Assembly (NCBI GenBank): GCA_017165825.1
Contig: CM029384.1
Location: 10,634,114-10,698,113 of the forward strand
DNA: 64,000 nt
Origin: Hepsetus odoe
Taxonomy: Eukaryota > Chordata > Actinopteri > Characiformes > Hepsetidae
Reading direction: 5' to 3'
Below the pieces are notes generated by a model. That model saw only the letters and a list, made by a program, of their open reading frames with translations. It ran no database searches and was not told the origin of the DNA. Positions 11,602 through 25,175 of the stretch are shown here, in pieces. A program made the position numbers and the translations under genes. Numbering within the stretch: position 1 is the stretch's first letter; each line of letters starts with the position of its first letter.

Positions 11602-14600
11602 AATGTTAAACTTAACTAGAACTTAGACGTTATGCTGAATATTTTGGAAATTTTATTGTTGGCCATATTACCCAGCCGTGGCCCCATATTTCCAACTCTG
11701 TTGCCATAATCCCTCCCTCTGATAGCCATCACGGTGGCGGCCAAACACACGGAAGTGGGCCAAAGCGTGCTCCTCTGTCAGAGTGTGTAGGGTCAGATTT
11801 CTCAGAGCGCTCTTCTAGTCTGAGACACACACAGCCTCCCTCACTGGCTGAAAAGTAGGGCGCTCACGATAGACTGTCTGAGTGCATCATGCATCAATTT
11901 GTCAGATCAGGCTGTACTGGCAGCTCTTTGCAGCATGCGAATATTCTTCAACACTTGGTACCAGAAGAAAGCAACAAGGTTTAATAAAGTTTCACCAGCT
12001 TAGGAGAAATGTGTTTTTTCTTTCTTTTTCATTATATCCTACTCTCGATTGTGAAAATGCAAGGATGTGGATAAATAGTACACTTCAGGCAAAATCTTAG
12101 CCGTTGCAAAAGAGCCGTAATGTACATTAGATAACAGGGAAATAATAAATGTTTGTTGTGCTTCTTCTGCCAGTCTGCTCCTCCCTATTGTGGCATCTAA
12201 ATTCAACAAATCACAGGGGCCAAACGGCCAGATGAGGCATTTAATTTCAGAGAGTGCCCTTCACTCCCCACCCTCCTGAAACCTGGTGTTACAGACTGTG
12301 TGTAATGCTTTGAAGACATCTGTTCCGCCGTTCAGGCCGAAACAAACACAGCTCTGCTTCCTGGATCTCCATGCCCCCCCTTGCTTAAGCTGATCTGATG
12401 CGGATTGCTCATCTGAAATGACCTCCTGTCTCCCCCCTTTTTTTGGCCTGTAGTTCTGTCTGCAAGATGGGGAACAGTCAAAACACATTTTGATAACAGC
12501 CTCTTATTTAACTCTCTGTCTCTCTGAGTCCGAGGCTTATTTTTTCCTCTTTATCTTTCTCTCTCTCCTTCTCTATCCCAGCATGCCAAGCTTCTTTCCC
12601 TCCTCCTGCTTCTCACGGCTTCCTGCTTTCTTTGCTCCAAAACTCACCAATTGTATGTGACAGAGGGAAGTGTGTGTCAGAACCAATCGGTGTATAATAA
12701 GAAACAAAGCAACCACAATGTGGGGGACAATCAGGTGCATAATTCACAAGCAGTTTAATGGCGCCTGGAAGACTAATGTGGACTTTTGGATGTTTGCAAG
12801 CCATTTTCAGGACTAAAATGTATTTATTTGGTAATTTTGAGTTTGACTCTCATGATGAAAAGATACCAGGCAGACAAGAACAAAACCTTTGCTCTTTGGA
12901 GCAATGCCAAACACAAAAAAAAAATTAGTTTTGTTCTTTTCAATAGATATGTTTTCCCATTTATTTCCACAGTCTGTCTCTATGAAGGTTCTTTGTGGTG
13001 TTCTAGAAATCAGTAACATTGTTTCCCCTGTAGTGATCACCCAAACTAAATCAAATAAACGATAAGAATTACATGTAAATTGATCTGTTTTCACCTTCCT
13101 CAAATGATATCCCTCAAGCCTGCAGCACCTCGCTTCCTTAACTTGAGTTGACAGGATGAACTTCTGATGGACACTCATTTCCATCAGTGTGTTTCTCTAA
13201 AGATCAGGAGCTTCTGACTGAGCCTTTTATTTCTTTCCACTTTCATTCTGAACACGGGCAGGGGGGTTGAGATCTCATCTTCTCTGGAACATAGCCTCCG
13301 TGTGTCATCTTCCATCACTTCAAACTGTTTTCTGAATGTCAGCCTTCTCCCCCCCAAGCCGTGAAGAGCTCTGCCCACTTTGCTTTTTTTCTGGATAGAG
13401 TTTGAAGCCAATCTTTTAACTTTTTTCAGGACCTTGTTTTCCTCTGGTTTTTCATAATGCTTCCTCTAGAGTTGTGTATATACTGTTTGAGCTATGCCCA
13501 TTTTTCCCCCTGGAATGCTGCCCCTGTACTTGTCTTTTGGCTGTAGTGGATCTGATTTTTGTCTTTGGGTGAAGATATAGTGCCTAACTGATACTTTTTG
13601 TAACAGAAGTGAGATGTAACTGATTCAGTTCTGCTGCATGACTTTATCAGAATCATATATGTACCAATAGATTGTTGCTTTGAAAACATGGGGCAGATGT
13701 TAAGATTTCACTGGTATTTCAAAGCAACTGGCATTTCATTCCATATTTGTTCTACATTTTTTATACTTATGGATTTGTATCTGTATCAGCATAAGTGAAT
13801 GAAAAATACCGCACTGAGACTGGTTTGAAAATTCCTGACGTTCCATACTGGCGGATATTATGAGTTACCAGTTCAGATTTTTTTTCAGCTTCCTAAAACA
13901 TGGGTCAGGTATCAGAAACGTCATCGGTCAGACCTTGGTGAAAATCATCTTAATTAGTCTGCGTGCCTCAGCGGGAGTCCTCCTTTTCCAATTCTCCTTG
14001 CTTGTTATCTCTGAAATTTTAAACTAGTGGCTACATCTCAGATGGCAGATGGCAAGAGACTTCGAAGTATTTTATAGTTTGCTGAGCTTCTGGAAACCAA
14101 GTGAGAGTAAAGACCACCATCTGACAGGCTCATTAATTCTGTGATTTTAATGCCAAAAGCAAACAGGACAAATTGCAGTGACAAATTGTCGCGTCTGTGA
14201 ATGCAGAGATGGGCATAAGCACATGATCAGGAACAGGAGCATGACTCTCTGGAACTAACACAACTTCTTCTTTCTGTGTTGGAAAACTGGTGCAAGACTC
14301 AGTAATCGCTCTAAAAGTGATTTAGGCTGAGAGGCAACATTTCACCCTTTGCTGCATTGTATTTAACAGAGTAAATTGCAGACCTTAATTACCAACTAAT
14401 TGAGCCAGGGGATTTAATGCCTGTGATTATGACACCCTGTTTTTGCAGTTAATCATGCATAGGTGCAAAACAACGCAATGCGTGCAAGTTTGATCGTCCT
14501 AATGGTTTACCCTTTCAGACATGCCATTTAAACATGGGCTCTCTAATCAGTCTGATTGTTATGGATGAATAAATTCAAATTAGGAGCTTGAATATTAAAA

Positions 14601-15225
14601 ACAAAAGAATGGAATTGTTGCTGCACTTTGTGTGATTGTTAAATTAACACCATAGAGGAAGGTTTTTATTTAATCACCTGAAATTGGAAGGGAAAAAATT
14701 GGCCTAACAAAACGTAAAGAAAAAAAAAAGCTTTATTTTAGTGGTTTAAGGCGAATTAACTCAGTGTAGAATGTCTCTAATGAAACAAACAATGCATTCA
14801 TACAGATAAGCCTTTGTGTTTTGTCCTGATGAAAGATAAAGAAAAGTAAACACCTCCTTTAAAGACGGGAAGTTTTCTCAAAGTCATCCGAGTGGAGGAC
14901 GCCTTGGTGGTACCCGTTCGTTAACTCCACGTCTCTCTCGAGGAAAAAGTATAAAGGCAATCATTATCTCTCCTCTTGCACCCTCCTCTTTTCAGCTCAT
15001 GGCTCCATAGAGGCAGGATGTAGGTGGGATTTTGATTATCAGGTCATGTATCAGTGGGTAGCGGCTACGGCAATCTGATCCCACAAAATGCTTTTTTTTC
15101 CCCCAACCAGCTCACCTTGGCTTCAGCAGGGGTTCAAACAGAAGAGCCTCTGTGTTGCAATTCTTCTCAACATTTAGCCATTGTCCATGCTGTGACCTGC
15201 TACGCTCCAAGGCACAGCTGAATTG

Positions 15226-15228
<3 letters not shown>

Positions 15229-15278
<50 letters not shown>
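15229..15278. repeat. (CT)n microsatellite
   Basis: About 25 CT units. Confidence 0.97.
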
Positions 15279-15280
<2 letters not shown>

Positions 15281-16201
15281 TCTCTCCCTCTCTCAATATA
15301 ATACACCTGCTTCTCAGTTTGAAGCTCTCAAGTAGTACACAGCGATGTGTTATAATGGTACTACCTGCCTTCTGCAATCATCCCAAAATGCCTTTATTTT
15401 GGAGCCATTTTTCTGCTCAGATACAATTGCTCACAGGTTCCTTGTGCTTGAGGCATTTTCTCGTAACTGCAGCACATTGGGCTGTCTTCAAGAATTGGAA
15501 AGAGGCCTCGATGAGTCATAGTTGCTTGGTGGCAAGATCGTGCAGACCCACTGAGACCTCATGTCAAGCATTCCAACACATTCTCGATAAATCGCCCTTA
15601 AACCCGGAGCAAAGGACAGAGATGGGCTGAGAAGGACCATCAACTTTAGGTCCTGTTCCAGCAGACCACAGAAAAAAAACAAACCTCAAATGTCGGAGGC
15701 TGTTTTTAAACCCTTTTAGCTTGGGCAGCCACCACCATCCACCCGCATTCCAGCAAACAATCTGGAAGCCGCAGTCCACTAAGTACTGTTTATGCATTTG
15801 TTCTATTTAAGCAGCGGATACGGCTAAACCGCCGGGGAAGATGACAGGTTTGAAAAGGGGCAAAACACTGCAGAGGAGACAAACTGTTTAAACTTAAAGG
15901 ACTTTCATTCAGAGAAAAAAATCAAAGTAAATGACTCAGCAAGTAGCAGTGCAGTTGCATTTGAATGGCATCTGTCTTTAAGGAAAAAACTAAGCTTTGC
16001 GGTTTTACCCTTGTCCCAAATGTCCTCGATGAGCCAAGACATGTTTGGTGTCTGAAGTTTGCTTCTTTAGTTGTGCATTAGAGCTACAAAGCATGCGTGC
16101 TCATCACCAGTTGCTTGGTGCAAATAATTCCAATAATGTTGAAAAGATGTTCTTGTATTTTGACAATTAATGACATTCTGTTATCTTTAACAACTGGCAT
16201 A

Positions 16202-16742
16202 TACAGTGCTGTGCAAAAGTTTTAGGCAGGTGTGAAAAAATGCTGTAAACAAAGAATGCTTTCAGAAATGGAAGTGTTCATCATTTATTTTCATCAATCA
16301 ACAAAATGTAGTGAATGAACAAAAGAGAATCTAAATCAAATCAATATTTGGTGTGACCACCCTTTGCCTTCAAAACAGCATCAATTCTTCTAGGTACACT
16401 TGCACACAGTTTTTGAAGGAACTCGGCTGGTCGGTTGTTCCAAACATGACTGTGTTTCTCCTCCGTGTGACAGCATCTGTTTGGTAAAACTGGTTGATCA
16501 TACACCGACTATAATCCTACAAAATCCCTGACTTTGTGCAAGTGTACCTAGAAGAACTGATGCTGGTTTGAAGGCAAAAGGTAGTAACATCAAATATTGA
16601 TTTGATTTAGATTTTTCTTTTGTTCGCTCACTTTGCATTTTGCAAATTGATAAAAATAAACAATCATTATTTACATTTCTGAAAGCATTCTTTGTTTACA
16701 TCATTTTTTCACACCTGCCTAAAGCTTTTGCACAGTACTGTA
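16202..16742. mobile_element. foldback MITE with Tc1/mariner-type ends
   Basis: The two ends are long inverted repeats of about 200 bases. The left begins TACAGTGCTGTGCAAAAGTT and the right end is the complement of the same with few changes (CTTTTGCACAGTACTGTA). Both ends abut TA dinucleotides, as expected for Tc1/mariner insertion. A unique centre of about 125 bases (16409-16533) has no coding signal. A second, longer relative lies at 48690-49456. Confidence 0.85.
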
Positions 16743-19700
16743 TATAGTACAAATCCCAGCTTTAGGATCGGTGTTACTGCTGCTTTTAGGTACACTATGT
16801 TCTTTTGTCCCTTTTTATAATCAACTGTAAGCACCTAAATGCACATTAAAAGGTCTGCTGAATATATGAAGACTCAGTGCAGTTTGAGGCAAGTGCCTGA
16901 GGATTTAGACATTTAGTTTAGAGAAAAGTTTCCAGAACCCAAGAAGCAGAATTTGCATGGCAAACATGTCATGGCTAATAGTCTACATTTGGGTGAAGGA
17001 TAAAATTGCATAAATTACATTGCCAAGCTTCTCCTTTATCTGAAAGGACACAGGAGGAGTGCTGCTGGTAGCTGGGTGTTGTTTTAAAAGCAATCCCTTC
17101 CACGAAAAAGTTGTAAAGGACGTAATTGATGGTCATGCAGTACAAGCTGAAATTGAGCGTACAGCTCCCATGGTCGTGGACGCATCAGGGTATGTGCAAT
17201 AACAAAAGTGAGCATTTCTGAAGTAATTAATAAACACATTCATTAGGCACCTAAACAAAGGACAGCGCTCCTAAATCAACTGCAATTCTATTATCACTCA
17301 TGCACCACCGGTAAATGGCATTTTAATGAGCCTCACGTTGCATTAATTAGGAGTGAAGCAGCCGCTGGAGTAAACAGCAGGGTGTTCTTAGGTTGTTGTT
17401 GGACTTTGCGGAAAGAACAAAAGTCACAAGCTTCGACAGCCTTTGCTGTTGATGTGGACATTTCTGAGACTCAAGTAGTTTAGGGTAAGTAGATACAGAT
17501 GGTGCATGGAGGGAATGTTCTTTCCCTGTCTCTCTAGCTCTCACTCACTCTCTCTGTCTCTGACGTCAGAGCTGCCGGTCTCCCACGACTGAGTTCACTC
17601 TTAAAGGGAAGCAATCCAACAGTTTTCACTTCAAAAAAAGTTCACAGAAAGCTTCCAAATTTCAGGTACATGCCACGCTAATCACACTGCGTCCTGTGTC
17701 TTTGTAGAAAACAAGTAGAGGAATTCATGAGTGTTAAGACAGATTTAGAAGGTGTGACTTGTGCCCAGCCAAGATCAAGTTCAGTTGTCAGTGGTGAGGT
17801 CATGATTAGGAAAGAATCTGCTCCTAAAACGAATAACTCATGTGAACCATTAAGCTCACTGCTTTCTGTTTTCCCTTTTCCTCTGTTCTTTATTTAGATG
17901 TCTAATTTGGTCATTTTAACAAAATTCTCCAGCAGGTCACATGTACCTTTTCAGTGTTAAATCTTTAATGTAAGCTGTGCCTTTAAATGGTAAGGCAATT
18001 GATTGGATTGTTGTGGAAAATCACATGATTTGTAGGTTAAAATTCATTAACATCATACACAGAAATGGTTTCTGGTCATTTAGCAATCAGTCCCTCAAAC
18101 TGCCTCCACTTTCCACATTAGTGTCATAAGGGGAAGTCTAGGATTTTCTTCATCAAGTGTTTGATAACTATAAATTATAACACTCTAGTAGTGAAGAAAT
18201 TACTTTCAAACATGTGAGCCCATGAAGGTTAAAAACAATATAAAAAAAGCTAAATACAACAAACTGTCATGGCTTGACAATGGTCTAAAATAGAAGGTGT
18301 CTTTTTGAGATGGTCGATTTAAGAAATACACATGATCTAAGCTATAAACACATTCAAGAAACACTGGAAATGGAGGCGTTTTTTGTCCTATTTAATGGTT
18401 TTTTGAGGACAATGTCTGGCAGGTTGGAAGCGAAAGACAGCAGTGATGTGTTTTGTACCCTTTTGGAGCTGTCAAAGGCCTTTTGCCAGTTTTGCAGTTT
18501 TATGGGGCAGCAGAAGCTCGCTCTCCCATTGATGACTGGCCTGGCTCGTTGCGCATGCTAAAAGGCCACAGCTCAATATGCAAGATCGCGGCAGGATGAG
18601 AGCTTGATAAATACCAATTGATTTTGTGTGCTGGGGAAGACACAGGAAAAAGTGCTTAAGATCCCAATCGGAGTAAAGCAGCTGAAAGCAGCCTGATCAC
18701 TGCTCTCTGCCTTTGTTGCCTCTAAACTCTGCATGTCACAGGAGGAGACAACTTCACATTTGCTCCTCTCTTTAACATCAACGCTGGCTCTTAGCCACAG
18801 GACTGACACTAAAATACTCGGATTCTCTCCTCCCACTGCTCCGTCCGTTGATGCATCCATCCGCTGCTCTATCCGGTCTCCGCTCTAATACCGTGAAGGA
18901 TTGAAGCGTCTGACTGCTGTATTCGAGGGGGTAGAGTGGAGATGAATTCCTTCGGATCTGTGCTGCCCATTATTCTAGTAAATCTGGGCTGTGAGCGAGG
19001 GGTGGAGGCTTAGGGAAAAGGAAAAAAAAATGACCAGCCAAAGGCACTGTGAAACCCTGACTGCAGCTTCATTATCTGGGCCTATGTAATGGTTCGGTCA
19101 TGTGTCAACTTAATGGAGAGCCATTCTCAGCCAGACTGACAAACCTCATCTTTTAACTTTCCCATACAGCTTGTTATTTTTCTGCTGCACCAAGGTGCGA
19201 TAGCAGACGCACAGTGCCTTTCCTTCAAAAGAGAATGCTATCTGATGAAAACGCAGCCAGTGGAATGTAAGCACCTGAGTCAGAATGAATTGTCTGTACT
19301 ACAGACGTTTTGACTGGAGTGTGACCCAATAGATGTTTGTTTAGGCATTTCATATCTGTTTCAAATGCAGTTCCTCAGGCAAAGAAAGTGCTGCAGTTTT
19401 TTCCTTCCCCTTTATACTATATTTGACGGCTAATCTGCTTGTTGGTAAACATAGAGAAGCGTAACCCTACATTTGAAAGTGCATTTTGATCGCTGCTTCA
19501 CGGCACTTTTTTCATTTCTCTTTTAAAATAGCACCCAACAGTGCAGAGCGGCCGTACAGGGAAAAGGAAACGTCAGGCTAATCGGAGTGTTCAGCCCTTC
19601 AGAGAGATAATAGCTAGGCCGACATCCAGATTCTGGGGAAGGAAACATCGAGGTTATCCCCGCAAAACGTGCGTTTAAGGCTATCCACAACAAAACAACT

Positions 19701-21009
19701 TGTGAATTCGACCATTCATCCTGCTGACGTTGCCCTTGTTCTTTTGTTATAGGCCATTACGCATGTCACAGAGAACTACATTCAGTTCCTTCCTGACACC
19801 TCACACGCGCTGCCAGCATGTGAAAGAAAAAGCAGAATTTCCCTCTGTTGCCTTCCAAGAAATCCATTTAACGATGGGGATTATGAATTATGTAAAGACG
19901 TGTGGTGAAGATGTACCATGCAGCATCTGCTTAGAGATGGTAAATGCAAAGAGCACCTCAGTATTGCACAGACGAAGCTTTTCATCATGAGATGCTCCCA
20001 AGCAAGACTCGATGGGGGAATTAACCACAGGACTGTAGATTTAAGAGGTTTATTGCCTAAGAGATTAACAAACTGTGAAAGAAAAACGATGCAAAACAAT
20101 ACAATAAATACAAAAAAAGATTTATTAAAGGCAAGAGCGTCTATAGGCATTCATCTCCGAAAAATAGAACCTAAGGATTTGTTTTTTTTCTACTACTACT
20201 TTAAATATGTCTTTCCCGTTTGACTCATATTATCAGTGTCGCTGTATTTTCACACTGAGCCGACCTCTGTGCTGAAAAATGGAAATGGAACAGACCGAGC
20301 AAGTAAGGCAGGCTGTCGAAGTAAGTGTGTTCTTTGAGGTATTTCCAGTTTCATCCATAAGTTCCAACTCATTAGTGTTTCAGGCCTCAGGGATCTCGAT
20401 GGCTGAACACAAGCCTGGCGCTGTCTGCACGGTTTGGGGATTTTCCCGCTGATTCACAGCTAAGTCTATATCGCACCCTTGTTAATTAAAGCGGCCCTGA
20501 GAGGCACAGCTCCCATATGCGCTTTCACAGCGGGTTTGCTAGCGGGAATGCTCTGTTGGCATCCTCCTCAGACTTATCCTCCTGTCAGAACCAGCAGCAG
20601 GAGGTTACAGGGGAGGCTCTGAGTTGTGGGGATGGCCAGCCCACAATCCCGTGACAGAGGGATGGTGGTATTTAGTAGTGTGGTCCACTAATGGGCCTTA
20701 GTGCTGGGTCTTTTCCTGGTCATGCTGGGTTTGACCTTTTTACATCAATCTGAAACAGTCACAGTCATATCAGAACTGTTTTGTATTTTTAATACCATCT
20801 CCCCTTTGGATAATTTGCTCATTCCATGACAAATGGATCAAAATAATATCAGATTATGAGAACGTTTTAATAGATTTTTTGTAAAAGTTACCAATTTAAA
20901 GATGAGAGCAACTACATTTCCAAGCAGTATCCAGACATGTGTTCACACAGATTTGATGGGATTCATTCACAAGACCATTGGTGACGTGTGTTAGGTGATC
21001 AGTGATCAC

Positions 21010-21250
21010 TAGGGGCAGCGGTGTTGGGACTAGGCCACGGGATCGGAAGGACATGGGTTTGAATCCCAGACCAGTTGGTTGCTTTGAGGTATCCTTGATC
21101 AAGGTACAGTCCCCGTCTCTGCTCCCAGGGTACTAGATATAGCTGCCACCTGCTGCACGTGTGTAGAGGGGTTAATTGCAGAAAATGCATTTCATTGTGT
21201 TTCACTATGTGCTCTGCTGTGTTTCACAATGAAAAAAAGTCACTTTCATT
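21010..21250 (+). mobile_element. tRNA-headed SINE, tail type A
   Basis: Head GGGGCAGCGGTG with box B-like GGTTTGAATCCC, CTTGATCAAGGTACAG, CTGCTGCACGTGTG and an end of AGTCACTTTCATTT. Confidence 0.8.
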
Positions 21251-21975
21251 TAATTTAGTTCTAGTGCTCCACAGCGCAATGCTATGAGCAGCTTTGCATT
21301 CCTTACTCCTTCAGACTTGCATATGATCTCAGGGTTTGTGTGACACTTCCAAAGCTGTTCTACTACCTGTCATTTGTGGGGATTACAAAGCTGTGTAACC
21401 ATGACAACATTGTGAGCAATGGGTGCCCCTTAACCTTAGAATCCGTTAATTGCCTGAAGTAACAAAAGCAAAGTGTTATTAAGTGTTAATCATTTCATAT
21501 TTATTGCTAATTGGAAAAAAAGGCAGATCAATTCTGCCCAACTTTACATATACCTATGTAAATCAAACCTGTCATCAATTTTTTATGAAGCAATCCCAAA
21601 GTAAATAATGCAGCATAATTAAAATAAAAAAAGATAAAACTTCAGAGCGTTATGGTCAAAACTGAAGTGCCTTCTGAACATTTCTGAACATCTAACGTAC
21701 TTTTGTGGCTCTTTTCAAAAAATGGGGTTAGAATTTAGTTAGGCTGGCACCTGATTGCAGCATGAACGGCAGCTACCAGGTGATATGCTTCTCATTCAGA
21801 CTAGTCTCTAGAAGAGTGATGACAGAGAGCCATGTCAGTGGACCTGCTGGGTAACAGCAACAGTGTGCGGCAAACCCAAAAAGAAGCTTGCAACTTGCAG
21901 GCAGGGAGCCAAACCTGGGGACAATGTCAATTATAGCGGAAGTGAGAAAGGTGCAGCATGGTAACAGGGAGAGAC

Positions 21976-21980
<5 letters not shown>

Positions 21981-22018
<38 letters not shown>
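21981..22018. repeat. (GA)n microsatellite
   Basis: About 19 GA units. Confidence 0.96.
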
Positions 22019-22021
<3 letters not shown>

Positions 22022-25021
22022 GAATCAATGCAACGTAATCTCCCCACCCCACCCTCTGGCTCCCTGGGGCAATTCTAATTAAAAATCACAATGACCCTTA
22101 ATTCTCTTAACCCTGAAATATAATTACTGCCATAATTTGCACAATTTCCAATTATCTGACATGTCTTAATGTATGCCAAAGCCGCATAGCAAAGCGATGT
22201 TGACAAATATGTTAAAAGAAACAGCCTGCATCCTTTTGTAGGTTGAAACACTCAGTGGCATTTTTTTTCAGTAACAATCAGCTTAGTGATTAAAATAATC
22301 CTGCTTAATTCAACTGGTTATGTACCCGTATTGTGCATTACTTCTGCTGATCAAATGATAGTTACTAAAAGTTGAATTAGAGCCAAGAACCCTCACTACA
22401 AGCCCTTGCTGCTCTATTCATTTTTGTGAAATTTAAATCCCTATTGAAGAATCTGTTGGGTGCCGCTCTAAGCTGTATTCTTCATTAGAAGAACAATTTA
22501 TTGGCTGCTTCCCTCGCCATGCGCTTTAATGTGGATTATGATGTCTCTGATATCTCCTGTTCAGTTTCTCTTCTTGAAGAAGGAAGGTGCAGAGAGCTGT
22601 TCAAGAAGCTGTTCTAAAATAATTTTAAGCTGATTTGTTCAGCAGTACATGACTTCTGAAGAGCAGCTTGTTTTTGTATTAAACATTTGTATCATGGTAA
22701 CAGTAGAGAGATTTTTCTTAGAAAGCAATTCTTTGTTTTCCTCAGTTGTGAGGGGAAGATTAGATGCAACTGGTGCTTTACCCTTTATTCCATCCTTGAA
22801 AATTACATGCTTAAATGTAGTTTGATCAAAGTGTATTCTGTACTCCTGGCGACCCTATTCTTTCAGTGTTTTTGCATTTTCTATATCTGACCCAACCCAC
22901 AAAAAGCTCGTTAGTTGACGAACTGATGCTCGATGCAACATAGCATGAAAATGGGCATAGGACTGGGATTGGGAGCCTCTTGCCTTGAAGAGTGCCAATA
23001 TGCCGCAGCTATTAAAAAGCTTCACTGCTACTAAAATGAGAACAGGGAAAACAAATTAAGCACACTAAAGCCATTTCAGAAAGATCTGGTAAACTAAATC
23101 AGTTGGGGAATCTTATAAGCAGATAAAAGTGTATAATATTCTTACCAACCCTGCCTTATGTAAGCTGCGTCTAAGCCCCCACATGGCTCTGCACGGTTCT
23201 TCCTCAAATTTCTCATGCCGTTTTTTGTGCACAAGGAGCTGCTTTTTTTATGACAATTTCTTTCTCTCCTTTGTTTGCAGCTATTTTTTGCCTCTTTTCT
23301 GGCTAGATGAAGGGCTGTGCTTTGTGGCCTGGTTGCTGTGTGGCTGGTCTCCCTCAGCAATAAAGCTAGGCTCACAGATGGAGAGCCATCTCTGGCAGGG
23401 AATAAAGAATGGGACAAGTTCCATTATAACCACTTTTAGCTCTCTCTCCTTCTCCCTCTCTCTGTTGTTCTGTCTTGGTCTATTCCCTCTTGCTTCACTT
23501 TTTGTTTTCTGTCTTGAAGAAACCCCCCTTCATATAGTTACTCTTTGCATGTAAGCACAGATAAAACAGCCCTGTTGGTGGGACCACAAACCCAGCTGCG
23601 ATGATTGATTACGTACAGATGATAGAACCCGTTCTGTCCCAAGTGCTGCGCTGTATGTTGTAAGAGTTCCAGGACTAAGCTTTGTTCTGATCTGCTTAGA
23701 AGTTTCAGGTGTTGGTAACAGAGGTAAGTCTGGGACCACAGTCTGGCCTGCCATCCCCATCACTGCATGGGTCGTTGAGTTTGGTCAGGCAGAAAGGCCT
23801 TTTTTAATACTTGTGGGAACAGCCATGGATCAGACAGAACTGAGGGTTAGTGTAATTTTTAGAAAGGGGCAGAGAGAGCGGGAGAACAAGGCTGAGAAGG
23901 AGACTGAGATTGAGTCCTTTCTGAGATGGCAGTACTTTAGCAGTTGGTTGGAGACTGCTCTGGCTGGGTTGCCTCACAAGCTAGAGTTATTACTATCAGT
24001 CCTCAAAATCGCCAATAAATGCCCTCTTTGTTAGACAAGTGATATATGACTGACAAGTATAACAACCCTACTCTGTTCTTTTCACATGACATGTGAGGAA
24101 GGTGATTGATAAGATGATGCAATAACAAAATCCAGCATGAGAAAGAGGTATCTTTGTTAACTTGTTGCTTCTTGTCCTGAAAGGCTCCTTGTAGTTACAG
24201 TGTACAGAACAGGCAACTTAGGACTTTTTCCCAGTAGTGTTCCTTTTTGTCATTGAGAACCTCTGGGCTGAGGCTTTAATACAGCTAGATTTAACAGGTA
24301 TTAAGATTAGCTAATAACTGCAATTAATAGGTAGAAATATTAAATATTTGTTTTTTAAATACTACAAAATAAAGGTCTTGGTTTGTAAGCATGAGCAATT
24401 AATAAAAAAAAGCAGTGTAGGCTTATAATGATACCCATGGTGAACTATGCCTCTTAGAGGTCTGTCTTCAATTTGCTTCAAGATCATCAAAACACTGTCA
24501 AAAATTACACCTCCTCTGATAATTCTGTTTCTGCTAAGGTCACACCAATGCTCATATTCATCTTTTATCAATGTAGAATAGGCAGATAGACATCAGAATC
24601 TTATATCTTTTTTATTTAATACTTGTAACAGATAACATATTAACATATATTTTACCTGATATAAAGAATTTACAAACTGAAGAGCCCTGCTGAAAGACTG
24701 CTGCTGTTTACCATCACAGTGGTTAGGGATTTTCCTTGGACCTCCAGAAGGCCTAGAGTCATTGCCTTCTGTTTTAAGCCTGAAATGAAGGATCAGATGT
24801 GTATTCAACAAATTGTTTTTTGCATATTAAATGGAAGAATCACTGTATTTTTTTTTTTTTTGCATTTTCCATACTGTCCATAGATATTAACAGTAATTCT
24901 GCACTACTTCCTTCATTTAGATTTCATTTAAAACAGTATTCTATTTAACCTTCGCAGATTGACAGACATTTACCACATGGTCATCTTAATTTTCATATTT
25001 TCTTCATTTATTTTTGTGGCA

Positions 25022-25175
25022 CTGGAGCCCTAGTGGTAAAGGACTAGGACAAAGGATCGGAAGGTGGTGGGTTGAAATCCTGAACCAGTAGGTTGCTTTG
25101 AGTATCCTGGAGCAAAGATCCCCCACACTGGTCCCCGGGTGCAGGATATAGCTGCCCCTGCTTTCACTTCATCTC
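25022..25175 (+). mobile_element. degraded SINE fragment
   Basis: CCCTAGTGGTAAAGGACTAG, GTGGGTTGAAATCC (box B-like) and AACCAGTAGGTTGCTTTGAG match the SINE head, but the 3' tail is missing or unrecognisable. Confidence 0.65.

Noticed and set aside
23129..23554. 141-codon open frame with several hydrophobic stretches
   Set aside because: AT/CT-biased intronic sequence, no recognisable family and no splice structure.
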